DNA of 64,000 bases from an uncultured Thiohalocapsa sp. Lineage in GTDB: Bacteria; Pseudomonadota; Gammaproteobacteria; Chromatiales; Chromatiaceae. How positions within the stretch are numbered: the first letter of the stretch is position 1; each line of letters starts with the position of its first letter. The translations under genes were made by a program, and so were the position numbers. The DNA is taken from positions 1-64,000 of the forward strand of contig NZ_CAJXWY010000002.1 in NCBI RefSeq assembly GCF_913062725.1, written 5' to 3'. Shown piece by piece: positions 8,746-17,480 of the stretch. A model generated the notes under the pieces. It made no database searches and was not told the origin of the DNA. It saw only the letters and a list, made by a program, of their open reading frames with translations.

Positions 8746-9843
8746 ATGGCGAACGATACCTGGTTCAACGAAGACTGGCTGAAGCTGCAACAGCGTTATT
8801 GGGAAAACCTCACTAACATGAGCCGCAAGGCGATGGGCTTGGAGGCGCCCCGGCAGCATCGCTGGGAAGCCGCTCCCTGGGAGGCCGCCATGGACCAATG
8901 GTGGAAGGCGGTCTCGCCGGCCGCCAGCGACCCTTCCAAGCAGTTCATGGAACGGCTCATGGAGCAGGGCAAGGCCTACTTCGCCACCATCGAGCGCTTC
9001 ACCCGCGGTCTGTCGGACACCGGCGGCGGCACCGGCTGGGACGCACTGAACAAAACCTTCGATGAGATGCAGCGCGCCTTCACCGACGCCATGCAAAGCG
9101 GCGTTTCGGCCAACCCCTTCGCCGGCGGCGATGACGCCATGCGACGCATGCTGGGGTTCTGGGAAATGCCGCTGGATAACTGGCAGCGCATGATGTCGTC
9201 GCTGTCGCCCATGATGCCGGGCGACATGCTGCGCAATATGCCGCACGAGCAGCTGAAAGAGAACTTCGACCGCATCCTCTCGGCGCCGGGCCTCGGCTAC
9301 ACCCGCGAGGAACAGGCCCAGTACCAGGACCTGCTGCGCGTCAGCATGGACTACCAGCGCACCTACCAGGAGTACATGGGCTTCTTCGCCAAGCTCGGCG
9401 GCAAGTCCGTCGATCGCCTGCGCGAGCTCATTCAGTCCCGTGCCAACGAGGGCAAGGCCATCGAGTCCGCCCGCGAGTTGTACGACAACTGGGTTGCCTG
9501 CTGCGAGCACGTCTATGCAGACGAGGTGAGCACGCCCGAGTATGCCCGCATCCACGGCCGGCTGGTCAACGCGCAGATGGCGCTCAAGAAGCGGATGTCT
9601 TTACTGGTGGATGAGACCCTGGGGGCGTTGAACATGCCCACCGGCAGAGAGCTGCGCACGCTGCAGGACCGCATGCAGGAGACCCGTCGCGAGAACAAGC
9701 GCCTGCGCCGGGAGTTGGAGTCGATCAAGCGTCAGATCGCCGGGCGCCCGACCCCGGCCAGGCCGGCGCCTGCGCCGCCGATGCCAAGGAAAAAGGCCGT
9801 CGCGCGCAAGAAAACGGCCGCCAAAGAGGGTCCGCTCGCCTAA
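8746..9843 (+). CDS. phaE: Class III PHA synthase subunit PhaE
   Basis: PhaE is the non-catalytic subunit that activates PhaC in class III synthases. The 365-residue protein starts MANDTWFNEDWLKLQQRYW, the typical opening rich in Trp and acidic residues. It contains the conserved PhaE region around EQAQYQDLLRVSMDYQRTYQEY. It ends in a coiled coil (QDRMQETRRENKRLRRELE) and a basic Ala/Pro/Lys tail that could contact the granule or DNA (inference). A purine-rich AAAGAGGAGG lies about 20 bases upstream of the ATG, farther than usual. The gene precedes phaC by 180 bases; in Allochromatium-type loci the order is often phaC-phaE. Confidence 0.93.
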   Translation: MANDTWFNEDWLKLQQRYWENLTNMSRKAMGLEAPRQHRWEAAPWEAAMDQWWKAVSPAASDPSKQFMERLMEQGKAYFATIERFTRGLSDTGGGTGWDALNKTFDEMQRAFTDAMQSGVSANPFAGGDDAMRRMLGFWEMPLDNWQRMMSSLSPMMPGDMLRNMPHEQLKENFDRILSAPGLGYTREEQAQYQDLLRVSMDYQRTYQEYMGFFAKLGGKSVDRLRELIQSRANEGKAIESARELYDNWVACCEHVYADEVSTPEYARIHGRLVNAQMALKKRMSLLVDETLGALNMPTGRELRTLQDRMQETRRENKRLRRELESIKRQIAGRPTPARPAPAPPMPRKKAVARKKTAAKEGPLA

Positions 9844-10023
9844 CGCCGGGCGCCCAACCCAACAAGCCCGGCACAAAGAGCCCGGCACAGAGCGCCCAGG
9901 GACGCGAGCCGCATACGCGCTGTCTAGCGCGTCGGCCCCGCGCCCTCGCCAGAACGACGCGCCCGGCGCGGCGACACCGCCGCCGCCGATGCACTAGCAC
10001 CACCTTCGAGGATCTACGCGCCC

Positions 10024-11091
10024 ATGTTCCCGATCGAAATCCGCCCCGACAAACTCGGCGAGGAAATGCTCGACTACAGCCGCAAGCTGGGTCAGGGTAT
10101 GGAAAACCTCGTCAACGCCGGTGACATCGACACCGGTGTGACCCCCAAGGACGCCGTCTACCACGACGACAAGCTGACCCTCTACCGCTACCACCGCCCC
10201 AGCGAGGTGGCGCAGCAAGCGGTGCCGCTGCTGGTGGTCTACGCGCTGGTGAACCGTCCGTACATGACGGATATCCAGGAGAACCGCTCGACCATCAAGG
10301 GACTGCTCGGCACCGGCCAGGACGTCTACCTCATCGACTGGGGCTATCCGGATCAGGCAGACCGGTCACTGACCCTCGATGACTACATCAACGGCTACCT
10401 CGACGGCTGCGTGGACTACATCTGCGACAAGCACGGCCTGGATAAGATCAATATCCTGGGCATTTGCCAGGGCGGCAGCTTCAGCCTGATGTACAGCGCG
10501 CTGCACCCCGACAAGGTGCAAAACCTGGTGACCATGGTGACACCGGTGGATTTCAAAACACCGGATAATCTGCTCTCGAGCTGGGTGCAGAACATCGATG
10601 TGGATTTGGCCGTGGACACCATGGGCAATATCCCCGGCGAGCTGCTCAACTGGACGTTCCTGAGCCTCAAGCCCTTCAGCCTCACGGGTCAGAAGTACGT
10701 CAACATGGTCGATCTGCTGGACGACCCGGCCAAGGTCAAGAACTTCCTGCGAATGGAGAAATGGATCTTCGACAGCCCGGATCAGGCGGGCGAGACCTTC
10801 CGCCAGTTCATCAAGGACTTCTACCAGAACAACGCGTTCATCGAGGGCACTGCCCGCGTTGGCGACCGGCTGGTGGACTTAAAGCAGATCACCTGCCCGG
10901 TGCTCAATATCTACGCCCAGCAGGACCACCTCGTGCCGCCGGCGGCGTCCAAAGCCCTGAACGGCATGACCAGCTCCGAAGACTACACGGAGCTTGCCTT
11001 CCCCGGCGGCCATATCGGTATCTACGTGAGCGGCAAGGCGCAGAAAGAGGTCACCCCGGCCATCGGCAACTGGCTCAACGAGCGCAGCTGA
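10024..11091 (+). CDS. phaC: Class III PHA synthase catalytic subunit PhaC
   Basis: Polymerises 3-hydroxyacyl-CoA into PHA at the granule surface. At 355 residues it has the short class III length. The lipase-like box GICQGG places the nucleophile Cys at 148. NIYAQQDHLVPP gives Asp301 and FPGGHIGIYVSG gives His330, each one residue before the Cys149/Asp302/His331 triad described in Allochromatium vinosum. The start MFPIEIRPDKLGEEML matches the family. It works with PhaE encoded upstream; the gap 9844-10023 holds nothing recognisable. Confidence 0.97.
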   Translation: MFPIEIRPDKLGEEMLDYSRKLGQGMENLVNAGDIDTGVTPKDAVYHDDKLTLYRYHRPSEVAQQAVPLLVVYALVNRPYMTDIQENRSTIKGLLGTGQDVYLIDWGYPDQADRSLTLDDYINGYLDGCVDYICDKHGLDKINILGICQGGSFSLMYSALHPDKVQNLVTMVTPVDFKTPDNLLSSWVQNIDVDLAVDTMGNIPGELLNWTFLSLKPFSLTGQKYVNMVDLLDDPAKVKNFLRMEKWIFDSPDQAGETFRQFIKDFYQNNAFIEGTARVGDRLVDLKQITCPVLNIYAQQDHLVPPAASKALNGMTSSEDYTELAFPGGHIGIYVSGKAQKEVTPAIGNWLNERS

Positions 11092-11232
11092 CGCGCCCGG
11101 CACACGGGGTCGGGTGCGCGCGCCCCGCGTCGCGCTCGCCCCGGATCGGCACGGCCGTTTTCGCCCAGTCAGCAAGCCGCCGCGCAGAGGCGCCCATGGC
11201 GCCGCTGCTCGAGTGCCCGATGGGCGGGTCGG

Positions 11233-12255
11233 CTACGCGGACACCCCAGGTCTGCCCTGCGCCAACGCGGCGCCCTGGCGCACGGCCACGAGCTCGGCGA
11301 CGATGGACACGGCGATCTCTGCGGGGGTGCGCCCGCCCAGCGGCAGCCCGACGGGGCCGCGCAACCGCGCCACCTGCCCGGGCGTCACGCCAAGGCTCGC
11401 AAGCCGTTGCCGGCGCCCCTGCTGGGTGCGCTGTGAGCCGAGGGCGCCGACGTAGAATGCATCCCCCATCAGCGCCTCCATCAGCGCCATCTCGTCGAGC
11501 TTGGGGTCGTGGGTCAGGGCCACCACGGCACTGCGCGGGTCATCGGCGAGATCGCGCACGCAATCGTCGGGCATGCGCGCATCCAACTCCACGCCGAAGC
11601 CGGCGAGCGCCGCCAGGCGTTCCCGGCGCGGGTCGCAGACGATGACCCGATAGCCCAGGGCCCGTGCCATCGGTATCAGATGGCGCGTGATATGGACGGC
11701 GCCGATGATGACCAGCCGCAGGCAGGGGCCGAAGGTACGCTCGGCGATGCGGCCGTCGAAGCGAAACGCGGCGTTGTCAGGATGCTCCTCGGCGCTTCGG
11801 TGCAGGCTCGCCTCGCCCGTCTCCAGACAGAGCCGCCGGCGCAGACTGGCGCGGGCGATGACACGCTCCTCCAGCAGCCGCCACGGCGTCAGGTCGCCGA
11901 TGCGCTCCACCAACAGGTCGAGCCGACCACCGCAGGGGATGCCGAAGCGCCTGGCCTCATCGGCGTCGACGCCGTAGCGCATCACACCGGGCAGGGCGGC
12001 GGCGAGTTCCCCGGCGCGCACCCGCCGCACCAGATCGGCTTCCACGCAACCGCCGGAAACCGAGCCGGTCTCCCGGCCGTGCGCATCCAACAGCAGCATG
12101 GAGCCCGGCGGGCGCGGCGAGGCGCCCCAGGTGGCGGCGACGGTGAAGAGCCAACCGGGGCATTCGCCCAGCGCGGTGATGGCCGCCAGCAGGTGCTCGT
12201 CGTCACTCACGGGCTCGGCGGCGCCCTGGGAAACCTGTACAGACGGTGTGGTCAC
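11233..12255 (-). CDS. XdhC/CoxI-family protein
   Basis: A 340-residue protein of the XdhC family, which in studied members binds molybdenum cofactor and helps its sulfuration and insertion into xanthine dehydrogenase-type enzymes. The N-terminal XdhC_CoxI domain has GWLFTVAATWGASPRPPGSM and SVSGGCVEADLV. The C-terminal Rossmann domain has LRLVIIGAVHITRHLIPMAR, where the family usually shows GAGH. It ends with the GSQRTQQGRRQRL and GLPLGGRTPAEIAVSI motifs. No molybdoenzyme gene is adjacent, so its client is unknown. It is convergent with phaC. Confidence 0.85.
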   Translation of the reverse strand: MTTPSVQVSQGAAEPVSDDEHLLAAITALGECPGWLFTVAATWGASPRPPGSMLLLDAHGRETGSVSGGCVEADLVRRVRAGELAAALPGVMRYGVDADEARRFGIPCGGRLDLLVERIGDLTPWRLLEERVIARASLRRRLCLETGEASLHRSAEEHPDNAAFRFDGRIAERTFGPCLRLVIIGAVHITRHLIPMARALGYRVIVCDPRRERLAALAGFGVELDARMPDDCVRDLADDPRSAVVALTHDPKLDEMALMEALMGDAFYVGALGSQRTQQGRRQRLASLGVTPGQVARLRGPVGLPLGGRTPAEIAVSIVAELVAVRQGAALAQGRPGVSA

Positions 12256-12506
12256 TGTGAAATCGCGTGCTGTGAGGGATCAAGAGTCCCTACGGCTCGG
12301 TGTCGGCCACCTGCGGCGCCCGATTCGACGGCTCAGGATTACAGATCAGCGGACGAGAAAACAGTGATCCGGCGCATCGCTTTGTCTCACCGGAGGGCTG
12401 GTACGGCGATGCACGACCATGCGTGGGGGCCACGATTGGGGCTGGACGCTCGCGCCCGCGCCGGGGTCATCGTCGCCCGCCGTGGGTCCGGGCGCGGCCG
12501 GGCGCG

Positions 12507-13580
12507 TCAGCTGCCTTCGCGCGTCATTTGCTGCAGCCGTCCCTGCGCCAGGCGTCCTTCGGTGGTGTCCGGGAAGCGTGCCACCACCGCCTCCAGCATG
12601 CTGCGGGCCTGCTGCAGGTTGCCCTGGTCGTAGTGGACATAGCCGAGCTTGAGCATGGCGCTGGGCAGTTTGGGACTGCCCGGATAATCGCTGACGAGTC
12701 GGTTGAAGTGGGTGAGGGCCGCCGGGTAGTCCTTGGTGACATAGCCGATCTCACCGAGCCAGAAGGCGCCGTTGTCAGCGAACTGGCCTTCGGGATAGCG
12801 CGCCAGCATCGCGGCGAACGCCTGTTTGGCGGCGTCGTAATCGCGCGCCTTGAGCAGTTCGAAGGCATCGCGATAGGCCTCGCGCTCGCCACCTGCCAGT
12901 GTTTCGGGCGCTGGCAGCGCCAGCGTGCCGCCGGCATCATCGCCACCGCCGCGGGCCCCCACGCCGGTCTGCGGCGGTGGCGTCGACGGCACCTGCGACG
13001 CGGTGTCCGCTGTGGTCTGCGCGCCAGTGGGCGCGTCGACCGCGGTGCCCAGCCACCCGCCACCGACGCGGGCCGCCGCGTCGAAGTCCGTCGCGCCCGC
13101 GGTGGTCTCGCCGCCGCTGTCTTCGGTGCGCAGACGCGCCGCATAGGACTCGCCGAGCTGTGGCCGCCCGGGGCGCGCCTGGCGCAAGTAGTATTGATGC
13201 AGTTCCACCTGGCCGCGCAGGGCCTGCACCTCCTGCTGAAGCTGCTGCAGCTGGAGCACGAAGTCGGACAGGCTCTTGTCGTTCAGCATGCGCTCCAGAC
13301 GTGCCAGACGCTGGCTAAGCTCGGCGTTGGAGAGCACCTCGCCGGTGGCCCCCGGCAGAGGAGCCGGCGCCAGCAGGTCATCGCGGCGCAGCTGCGCCGA
13401 GGCGCTGGCGGCGCTGACGGCGAGCGCCAGGGCGACGATCGGGGCAACGATGGGGGCAATTGCCGGGGTAACGCACAAGCACGAGCCGTGGGCGGTGCGC
13501 GCGGGCTTGCCCGGGACAGCGGCGGCGCCCTGGCGCCGGCGCGCGGGCGGGGGGTCGGCGGGAGTCAGGTGGCAAGTCAT
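12507..13580 (-). CDS. cpoB: Cell division coordinator CpoB (YbgF)
   Basis: The periplasmic partner of TolA that coordinates outer-membrane constriction with peptidoglycan synthesis. A long basic N-terminal region precedes a hydrophobic signal segment (IAPIVALALAVSAASASAQ). Then come a trimerising coiled coil (LSQRLARLERMLNDKSLSD), a Gly/Thr/Pro-rich linker, and C-terminal TPR repeats (AFELLKARDYDAAKQAF onward). The only usable start is ATG at 13580, 2 bases after pal, supporting translational coupling; no other start exists before the signal segment. It is the last gene of the tol-pal operon. The 251 bases downstream to XdhC show no clear terminator. Confidence 0.9.
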   Translation of the reverse strand: MTCHLTPADPPPARRRQGAAAVPGKPARTAHGSCLCVTPAIAPIVAPIVALALAVSAASASAQLRRDDLLAPAPLPGATGEVLSNAELSQRLARLERMLNDKSLSDFVLQLQQLQQEVQALRGQVELHQYYLRQARPGRPQLGESYAARLRTEDSGGETTAGATDFDAAARVGGGWLGTAVDAPTGAQTTADTASQVPSTPPPQTGVGARGGGDDAGGTLALPAPETLAGGEREAYRDAFELLKARDYDAAKQAFAAMLARYPEGQFADNGAFWLGEIGYVTKDYPAALTHFNRLVSDYPGSPKLPSAMLKLGYVHYDQGNLQQARSMLEAVVARFPDTTEGRLAQGRLQQMTREGS

Positions 13581-13582
13581 GG

Positions 13583-14113
13583 TCAGTACACCAGTTCAAC
13601 GCGGCGGTTCAGGGCCCAGGCGCGCTCGGAGCGGCCGCGCTCCGCCGGGCGCTCCTCGCCGTAGCTCAGGCGCGAGAGCCGCTCCGCCGGCACGCCCTCG
13701 GCGATCAGGAAACGCTGAACCGCATCGGCGCGCTGCTCGCCGAGTGCCAGGTTGTAATCCCGCGTGCCGCGCTCGTCGGTGTGTCCCTGAAGCGTCACCC
13801 GCGCGCCCGGTGTCTGGTAGATGTAATTGGCGTGAGTGCGCAGCAGCGCGGCGCCTTCCGGGCGGATTTCGGTCGTGTCGTAGTCAAAATAGACGACTTT
13901 GCGGTAGAGCGGGCTGGCGGGGTCGTCCAGCGGCGAACGCGGCTGTGCGGGCTCGCGCGCGGCGGGCGCCCCGTCGCCGCTGCGCTGCAGGCGATCCAGC
14001 TCGGCGGCGCTCGGCGGCGCCGGCTGTGGCCGCTGGGTGGCACAGCCGGCGACGGCCGCGAGCAACAGCACGACAGCCGGGAGCACGATGAGCGGGTGGG
14101 CATGCAGATTCAC
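13583..14113 (-). CDS. pal: Peptidoglycan-associated lipoprotein Pal
   Basis: An outer-membrane lipoprotein that binds peptidoglycan and TolB. The signal peptide ends in a lipobox (LLAAVAGC). The OmpA-like C-terminal domain contains VYFDYDTTEIRPEG, LQGHTDERGTRDYNLALGEQ with the diaminopimelate-binding Asp/Arg region, and NRRVELVY at the end. The GTG at 14113 is preferred: CAGGAGC lies 7 bases upstream and it gives a standard signal peptide and 176 residues. The frame stays open upstream, but that would place over 40 basic residues before the signal. It sits between tolB and cpoB. Confidence 0.93.
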   Translation of the reverse strand: MNLHAHPLIVLPAVVLLLAAVAGCATQRPQPAPPSAAELDRLQRSGDGAPAAREPAQPRSPLDDPASPLYRKVVYFDYDTTEIRPEGAALLRTHANYIYQTPGARVTLQGHTDERGTRDYNLALGEQRADAVQRFLIAEGVPAERLSRLSYGEERPAERGRSERAWALNRRVELVY

Positions 14114-14241
14114 GTCGGGCTCCTGGCGGCGGGCGCGGGGTCGAGACGGTGATCGCCGCCGATGCATCGGCCGTCCGAGCCGGGCCGGCACGGTGGCGTG
14201 CGGCTTCACAGTGCGTGGCACAAATGTGTGAGTTGCGGCGC

Positions 14242-15558
14242 TCACCGCAACAGTGGCGACCAGGCGGGCTCGCGGACTTCGCCGGAATCCCGCGACAGGC
14301 GGTGGCTGGCGCCGGTGGAGACCGGCGTGGCCGCCAGCACACCGCGGCCGTTGTTCTGCGTGGCGTAAATTATCATGTTGCCATTGGGGGCGAAACTCGG
14401 TGACTCATCCAGGCTGCCGTTACTGACGTAACGCCTGGCGCCGCCCTGGGCATCGGTCATCACGACGCGAAAACGCCCGCCCTCCCGGGTCACCATCACC
14501 AGCGAATTGCCGTCTGGCGAATAGTCGGCGGCGGCGTTGTAGTCGCCCTGAAAAGTCACGCGCTGCGCCATGCCGCCGGTGGCGGCGATGCGATAGATCT
14601 GCGGCTGGCCGCCGCGGTCGGAGGTGAATACCAGATGGTCGCCGGCGGGCGACCAGGCGGGCTCGGTGTCGATGGCGTAGTGAGTCGTGAGCCGCGTCAA
14701 CTGACGGCTGCCCAGCTCCAGCACATAGATGTCGGGGTTACCGTCTTTGGACAGGGTCATGGCGAGCTTGCGCCCGTCCGGCGAGAACGCCGGCGAGCCA
14801 TTGATGCCCTCGTAGCTGGCGATGCGCTCCCGCCGGCCACTGCCGAGATCCTGCACATAGATCGCGGACTGGCCGCCCTCGAACGAGACATAGGCGAGCC
14901 AGCGGCCGTCCGGCGACCAGGCCGGCGACATGATGGGCTGTGCGGAGTCGACGATGGTCTGGGCATTGAAGCCGTCGGCATCTGCCACACGCAGCGCCAC
15001 GCGCGATGGATCATCGCCGGAAGTCACGTAGGCGATACGGGTGGCGAAGACCCCGGGCTCGCCGGTGAGGTCGGCATAAATGGCATCGGCGATGCGGTGG
15101 GCGGCGTTGCGCAGGCCTCTGCTGGTGGAGATGACGGTGTCCACGAGCAAGGTCTTGCCGCTGAAGACATCCAGCAGCGCATAGCGGATGTCGTAGCCGC
15201 CGGTGGCCCGGGGCATCACCTCTCCGACCACCAGACTGTTCATGCCCAGGACCTGCCACTCGCGGATGTCCACGTCCTCTTCGCGGTGCGGGGTCATGAG
15301 CATCTCGCGCCGCGGCATGGGCTTGAACTTGCCGCTGCGGGCGAGATCGGCGGCGATGACAGCGCCGATATCAACGTCGGGCCGGGCGCCGTCGACATTG
15401 CCGAAGGGCACGACGGCGATGGGCTGGGCGCCTTCCACGCCGCCGGTGATCTCGATGGTGAGCTTGGCCCAGGCGGTGCCCGCGAGGCCCCAGGCGAGCA
15501 GCGCCGAGAGCAGCAGCGCGGCGAGACTGTGTGGTGGTTGCATAAGCCCGTTACTCAT
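14242..15558 (-). CDS. tolB: Tol-Pal system beta-propeller protein TolB
   Basis: A periplasmic protein that binds Pal and the TolA C-terminus. After a signal peptide (LLLSALLAWGLAGTAWA) comes the alpha/beta N-terminal domain (IAVVPFGN, PRREML). A six-bladed beta propeller follows with repeated SPDGRWLAYVS, FSPDGRKLAMTLS, WSPAGDHLVFTSDRGG and YSPDGNSLVMVT blades. At 438 residues it has the usual length. Its ATG overlaps the tolA stop by 4 bases. Confidence 0.96.
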   Translation of the reverse strand: MSNGLMQPPHSLAALLLSALLAWGLAGTAWAKLTIEITGGVEGAQPIAVVPFGNVDGARPDVDIGAVIAADLARSGKFKPMPRREMLMTPHREEDVDIREWQVLGMNSLVVGEVMPRATGGYDIRYALLDVFSGKTLLVDTVISTSRGLRNAAHRIADAIYADLTGEPGVFATRIAYVTSGDDPSRVALRVADADGFNAQTIVDSAQPIMSPAWSPDGRWLAYVSFEGGQSAIYVQDLGSGRRERIASYEGINGSPAFSPDGRKLAMTLSKDGNPDIYVLELGSRQLTRLTTHYAIDTEPAWSPAGDHLVFTSDRGGQPQIYRIAATGGMAQRVTFQGDYNAAADYSPDGNSLVMVTREGGRFRVVMTDAQGGARRYVSNGSLDESPSFAPNGNMIIYATQNNGRGVLAATPVSTGASHRLSRDSGEVREPAWSPLLR

Positions 15559-17015
15559 GGCTTGAAGCGGAAATTGAAGTCCTGGAACAGTGCCTCGAAG
15601 TCTTCACCATCGGGCACCGGCAGCGGCGAGGCCTTGTAGACGGCGGAAATCACAGACTGATCAAAGGCGCCATGGCCGCTGCTGCGGATCACCTGCACGC
15701 TGCCGGGGATCACCTGCCCGCCCGGCTCCAGGCGCAGGTTGACCACCGTCTCGACGCCGCGCGGGCTGCCCGCGGGCCGCACCCAGAAGCTGCGGATGCG
15801 GGTTTGGATCATGGGTACCCAGCGACTCGTGACCTGCTCGCGGGCGGCTTCGCGCTGGGCCGCTTCCAGGGCGTCCCGCCGGCGCCGCTGCTCGGCCGCC
15901 TGCGCCGCTTGCTCAGCGCTCGCGCGGGCCCGTTCCTGCTCAAGCTCCGCGGCCAGTGCTGCCTGCAGCTCGCGCTCGCGCCGGGCGATTTCTTCTTCTT
16001 CGGCTTCGCGCCGGGCCCGCTCTTCGGCACGGCGCTGCGCATCGAGCGCCGCCTGGCGGGCGGCTTCCGCCTCGCGGCGGGCCCGCTCGTCGGCCTCGCG
16101 CTGAGCGGCCAGCTCGGCGGCGCGGCGCTCGGCCTCCTGACGCTCGCGCTCGGCACGCGCGGCGGCCTCGGCCTCGGCGGCCTGACGCCGGGCCTCCTGC
16201 TCGGCGCGGCGGCGGGCTTCTTCCTCCGCCCGCCGGGCCGCTTCCGCCGCCACCTTGCGGCGAATCTCTTCCTCGGCGCGGCGGCGAGCTTCCTCCTCGG
16301 CCTGGCGTTGGCGCTCAGCCTCAGCCTGGCGCTGGCGCTCCAGCTCGGCCTGGCGTTGGCGCTCCAGCTCGGCCTGACGTTGGCGCTCAGCCTCGGCCTG
16401 GCGCTGGCGCTCCAGCTCAGTCTGGCGTTGGCGCTCCAGCTCGGCCTGGCGTTGGCGCTCAGCCTCGGCCTGGCGCTGGCGCTCCAGCTCGGCCTGACGT
16501 TGGCGCTCAGCCTCGGCCTGACGCTGGCGCTCCAGCTCGGCCTGACGTTGGCGCTCAGCCTCGGCCTGACGCTGGCGCTCAGCCTCGGCCTGACGCTGGC
16601 GCTCAGCCTCGGCTTCACGCTGGCGCTCCAGCTCGGCCTGGCGCTGGCGCTCAGCCTCGGCTTCACGCTGGCGCTCCAGCTCGGCGTCACGCGCTTCCTC
16701 CGCCGCCTGCGCCAGCGCCGCCTGGCGGGCGGCTTCGGCGGTGCGCTCGGTCTCGGTCGGTGTCGGCGGCTCCAGGGGTTGCGGCGCCACCGGCGCCCGT
16801 GGCGGCGAGCCCGCGGCATTGGCGCGCAGCGCCTCGATGCGGCGCTCGATGTCCGGTGTCGCCGTCATCTGCGCCTGAACCATGTTCTCGAAGGCGCCGA
16901 GTTCCTGATTGCGCACCAGCCAATCAATGCCAAAGAACATCAAGGCGGCCAGCGTCAGATGCAGAAGAATCGACCACAGGAAGGCCTTCGGATAGTGGGT
17001 CCAGATCTGCCACAT
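15555..17015 (-). CDS. tolA: Cell envelope integrity protein TolA with an extended repeat helix
   Basis: An inner-membrane protein that uses the TolQR proton motor to reach Pal/TolB at the outer membrane. One N-terminal membrane helix (AFLWSILLHLTLAALMFFGI) leads to a very long charged helix made largely of RQRQAEAE/RQRQAELE octads. Ala/Glu/Arg-rich helix follows, then the globular TolA C-terminal domain (WVPMIQTRIRSFWVRPAG onward, ending QDFNFRFKP). At 486 residues it is longer than Escherichia coli TolA (421). The octad tract is encoded by near-identical 24-base repeats. It lies between tolR and tolB. Confidence 0.95.
   Translation of the reverse strand: MWQIWTHYPKAFLWSILLHLTLAALMFFGIDWLVRNQELGAFENMVQAQMTATPDIERRIEALRANAAGSPPRAPVAPQPLEPPTPTETERTAEAARQAALAQAAEEARDAELERQREAEAERQRQAELERQREAEAERQRQAEAERQRQAEAERQRQAELERQRQAEAERQRQAELERQRQAEAERQRQAELERQRQTELERQRQAEAERQRQAELERQRQAELERQRQAEAERQRQAEEEARRRAEEEIRRKVAAEAARRAEEEARRRAEQEARRQAAEAEAAARAERERQEAERRAAELAAQREADERARREAEAARQAALDAQRRAEERARREAEEEEIARRERELQAALAAELEQERARASAEQAAQAAEQRRRRDALEAAQREAAREQVTSRWVPMIQTRIRSFWVRPAGSPRGVETVVNLRLEPGGQVIPGSVQVIRSSGHGAFDQSVISAVYKASPLPVPDGEDFEALFQDFNFRFKP
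16310..16690 (-). repeat. 24-bp tandem repeats inside tolA
   Basis: About 380 bases of near-identical 24-base units encode the RQRQAEAE/RQRQAELE octads of the TolA helix. Units differ mostly by an AEAE/AELE switch. The copies are contiguous and in frame, with no unique spacers, so this is a coding minisatellite prone to length change, not a CRISPR array. The opposite strand is also open over more than 1.5 kb because of the repeat composition; that reading is a shadow. Confidence 0.9.
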
Positions 17016-17024
17016 GGCTCCCGG

Positions 17025-17480
17025 TCAGCCCGGCCCGCGGGCCGCGTCGGCGCCGGGCGGCGGCCGGGTCACCAGACCGACGCTGGGAGCGCCCGCCGCC
17101 TGCGCCGCGACCATGGCATCCACCACCAGGCCGTAGTCGATCGACTGATCGGCGCGCACCATAATGGGGGTCATGGGCGCATCGTCCAGCACGGCCAGCA
17201 GCCGCTCGAACAGCAGTTGCTGGTCCACGGGCAGTAGTTCGTTATCGCCGAGATCGAGATAGGTATCGCCGAACTGATCGATGTGGATCACCACCGGCGG
17301 CGTGCCCTCGCCCGGCTGCGGGTCCGCGACCGCTTGCGGCAAATCCACCTTCACGCCCTGGGTGATGAGCGGCGCCGTGACCATGAAGATCACCAGCAGT
17401 ACCAGCATCACGTCGATGTAGGGAACGACATTGATCTCCGCCATGGGCTTGCGGCGCTGGCGGCGCTCCTTTTGCTTCAT
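17025..17480 (-). CDS. tolR: Tol-Pal system protein TolR
   Basis: An ExbD/TolR-family inner-membrane protein of the TolQRA motor. The single membrane helix NVVPYIDVMLVLLVIFMVTA carries the proton-conducting Asp. The periplasmic domain follows with GDTYLDLG and IMVRADQSIDYG. Length is 151 residues. The start overlaps the tolQ stop by 4 bases. Confidence 0.96.
   Translation of the reverse strand: MKQKERRQRRKPMAEINVVPYIDVMLVLLVIFMVTAPLITQGVKVDLPQAVADPQPGEGTPPVVIHIDQFGDTYLDLGDNELLPVDQQLLFERLLAVLDDAPMTPIMVRADQSIDYGLVVDAMVAAQAAGAPSVGLVTRPPPGADAARGPG

Noticed and set aside
12256-12506. tRNA or terminator after cpoB
   Set aside because: No cloverleaf with a GTTCRA loop and acceptor stem, and no stem followed by a T-tract, could be found.
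16310-16690. Possible CRISPR array
   Set aside because: The 24-base units are contiguous, in frame with TolA and lack unique spacers.
15672-17237. Long open frame antisense to tolA and tolR
   Set aside because: It arises from the repeat composition of tolA; the product is a Leu/Ala/Gly-rich periodic sequence, and tolA itself has clear domains and operon overlaps.
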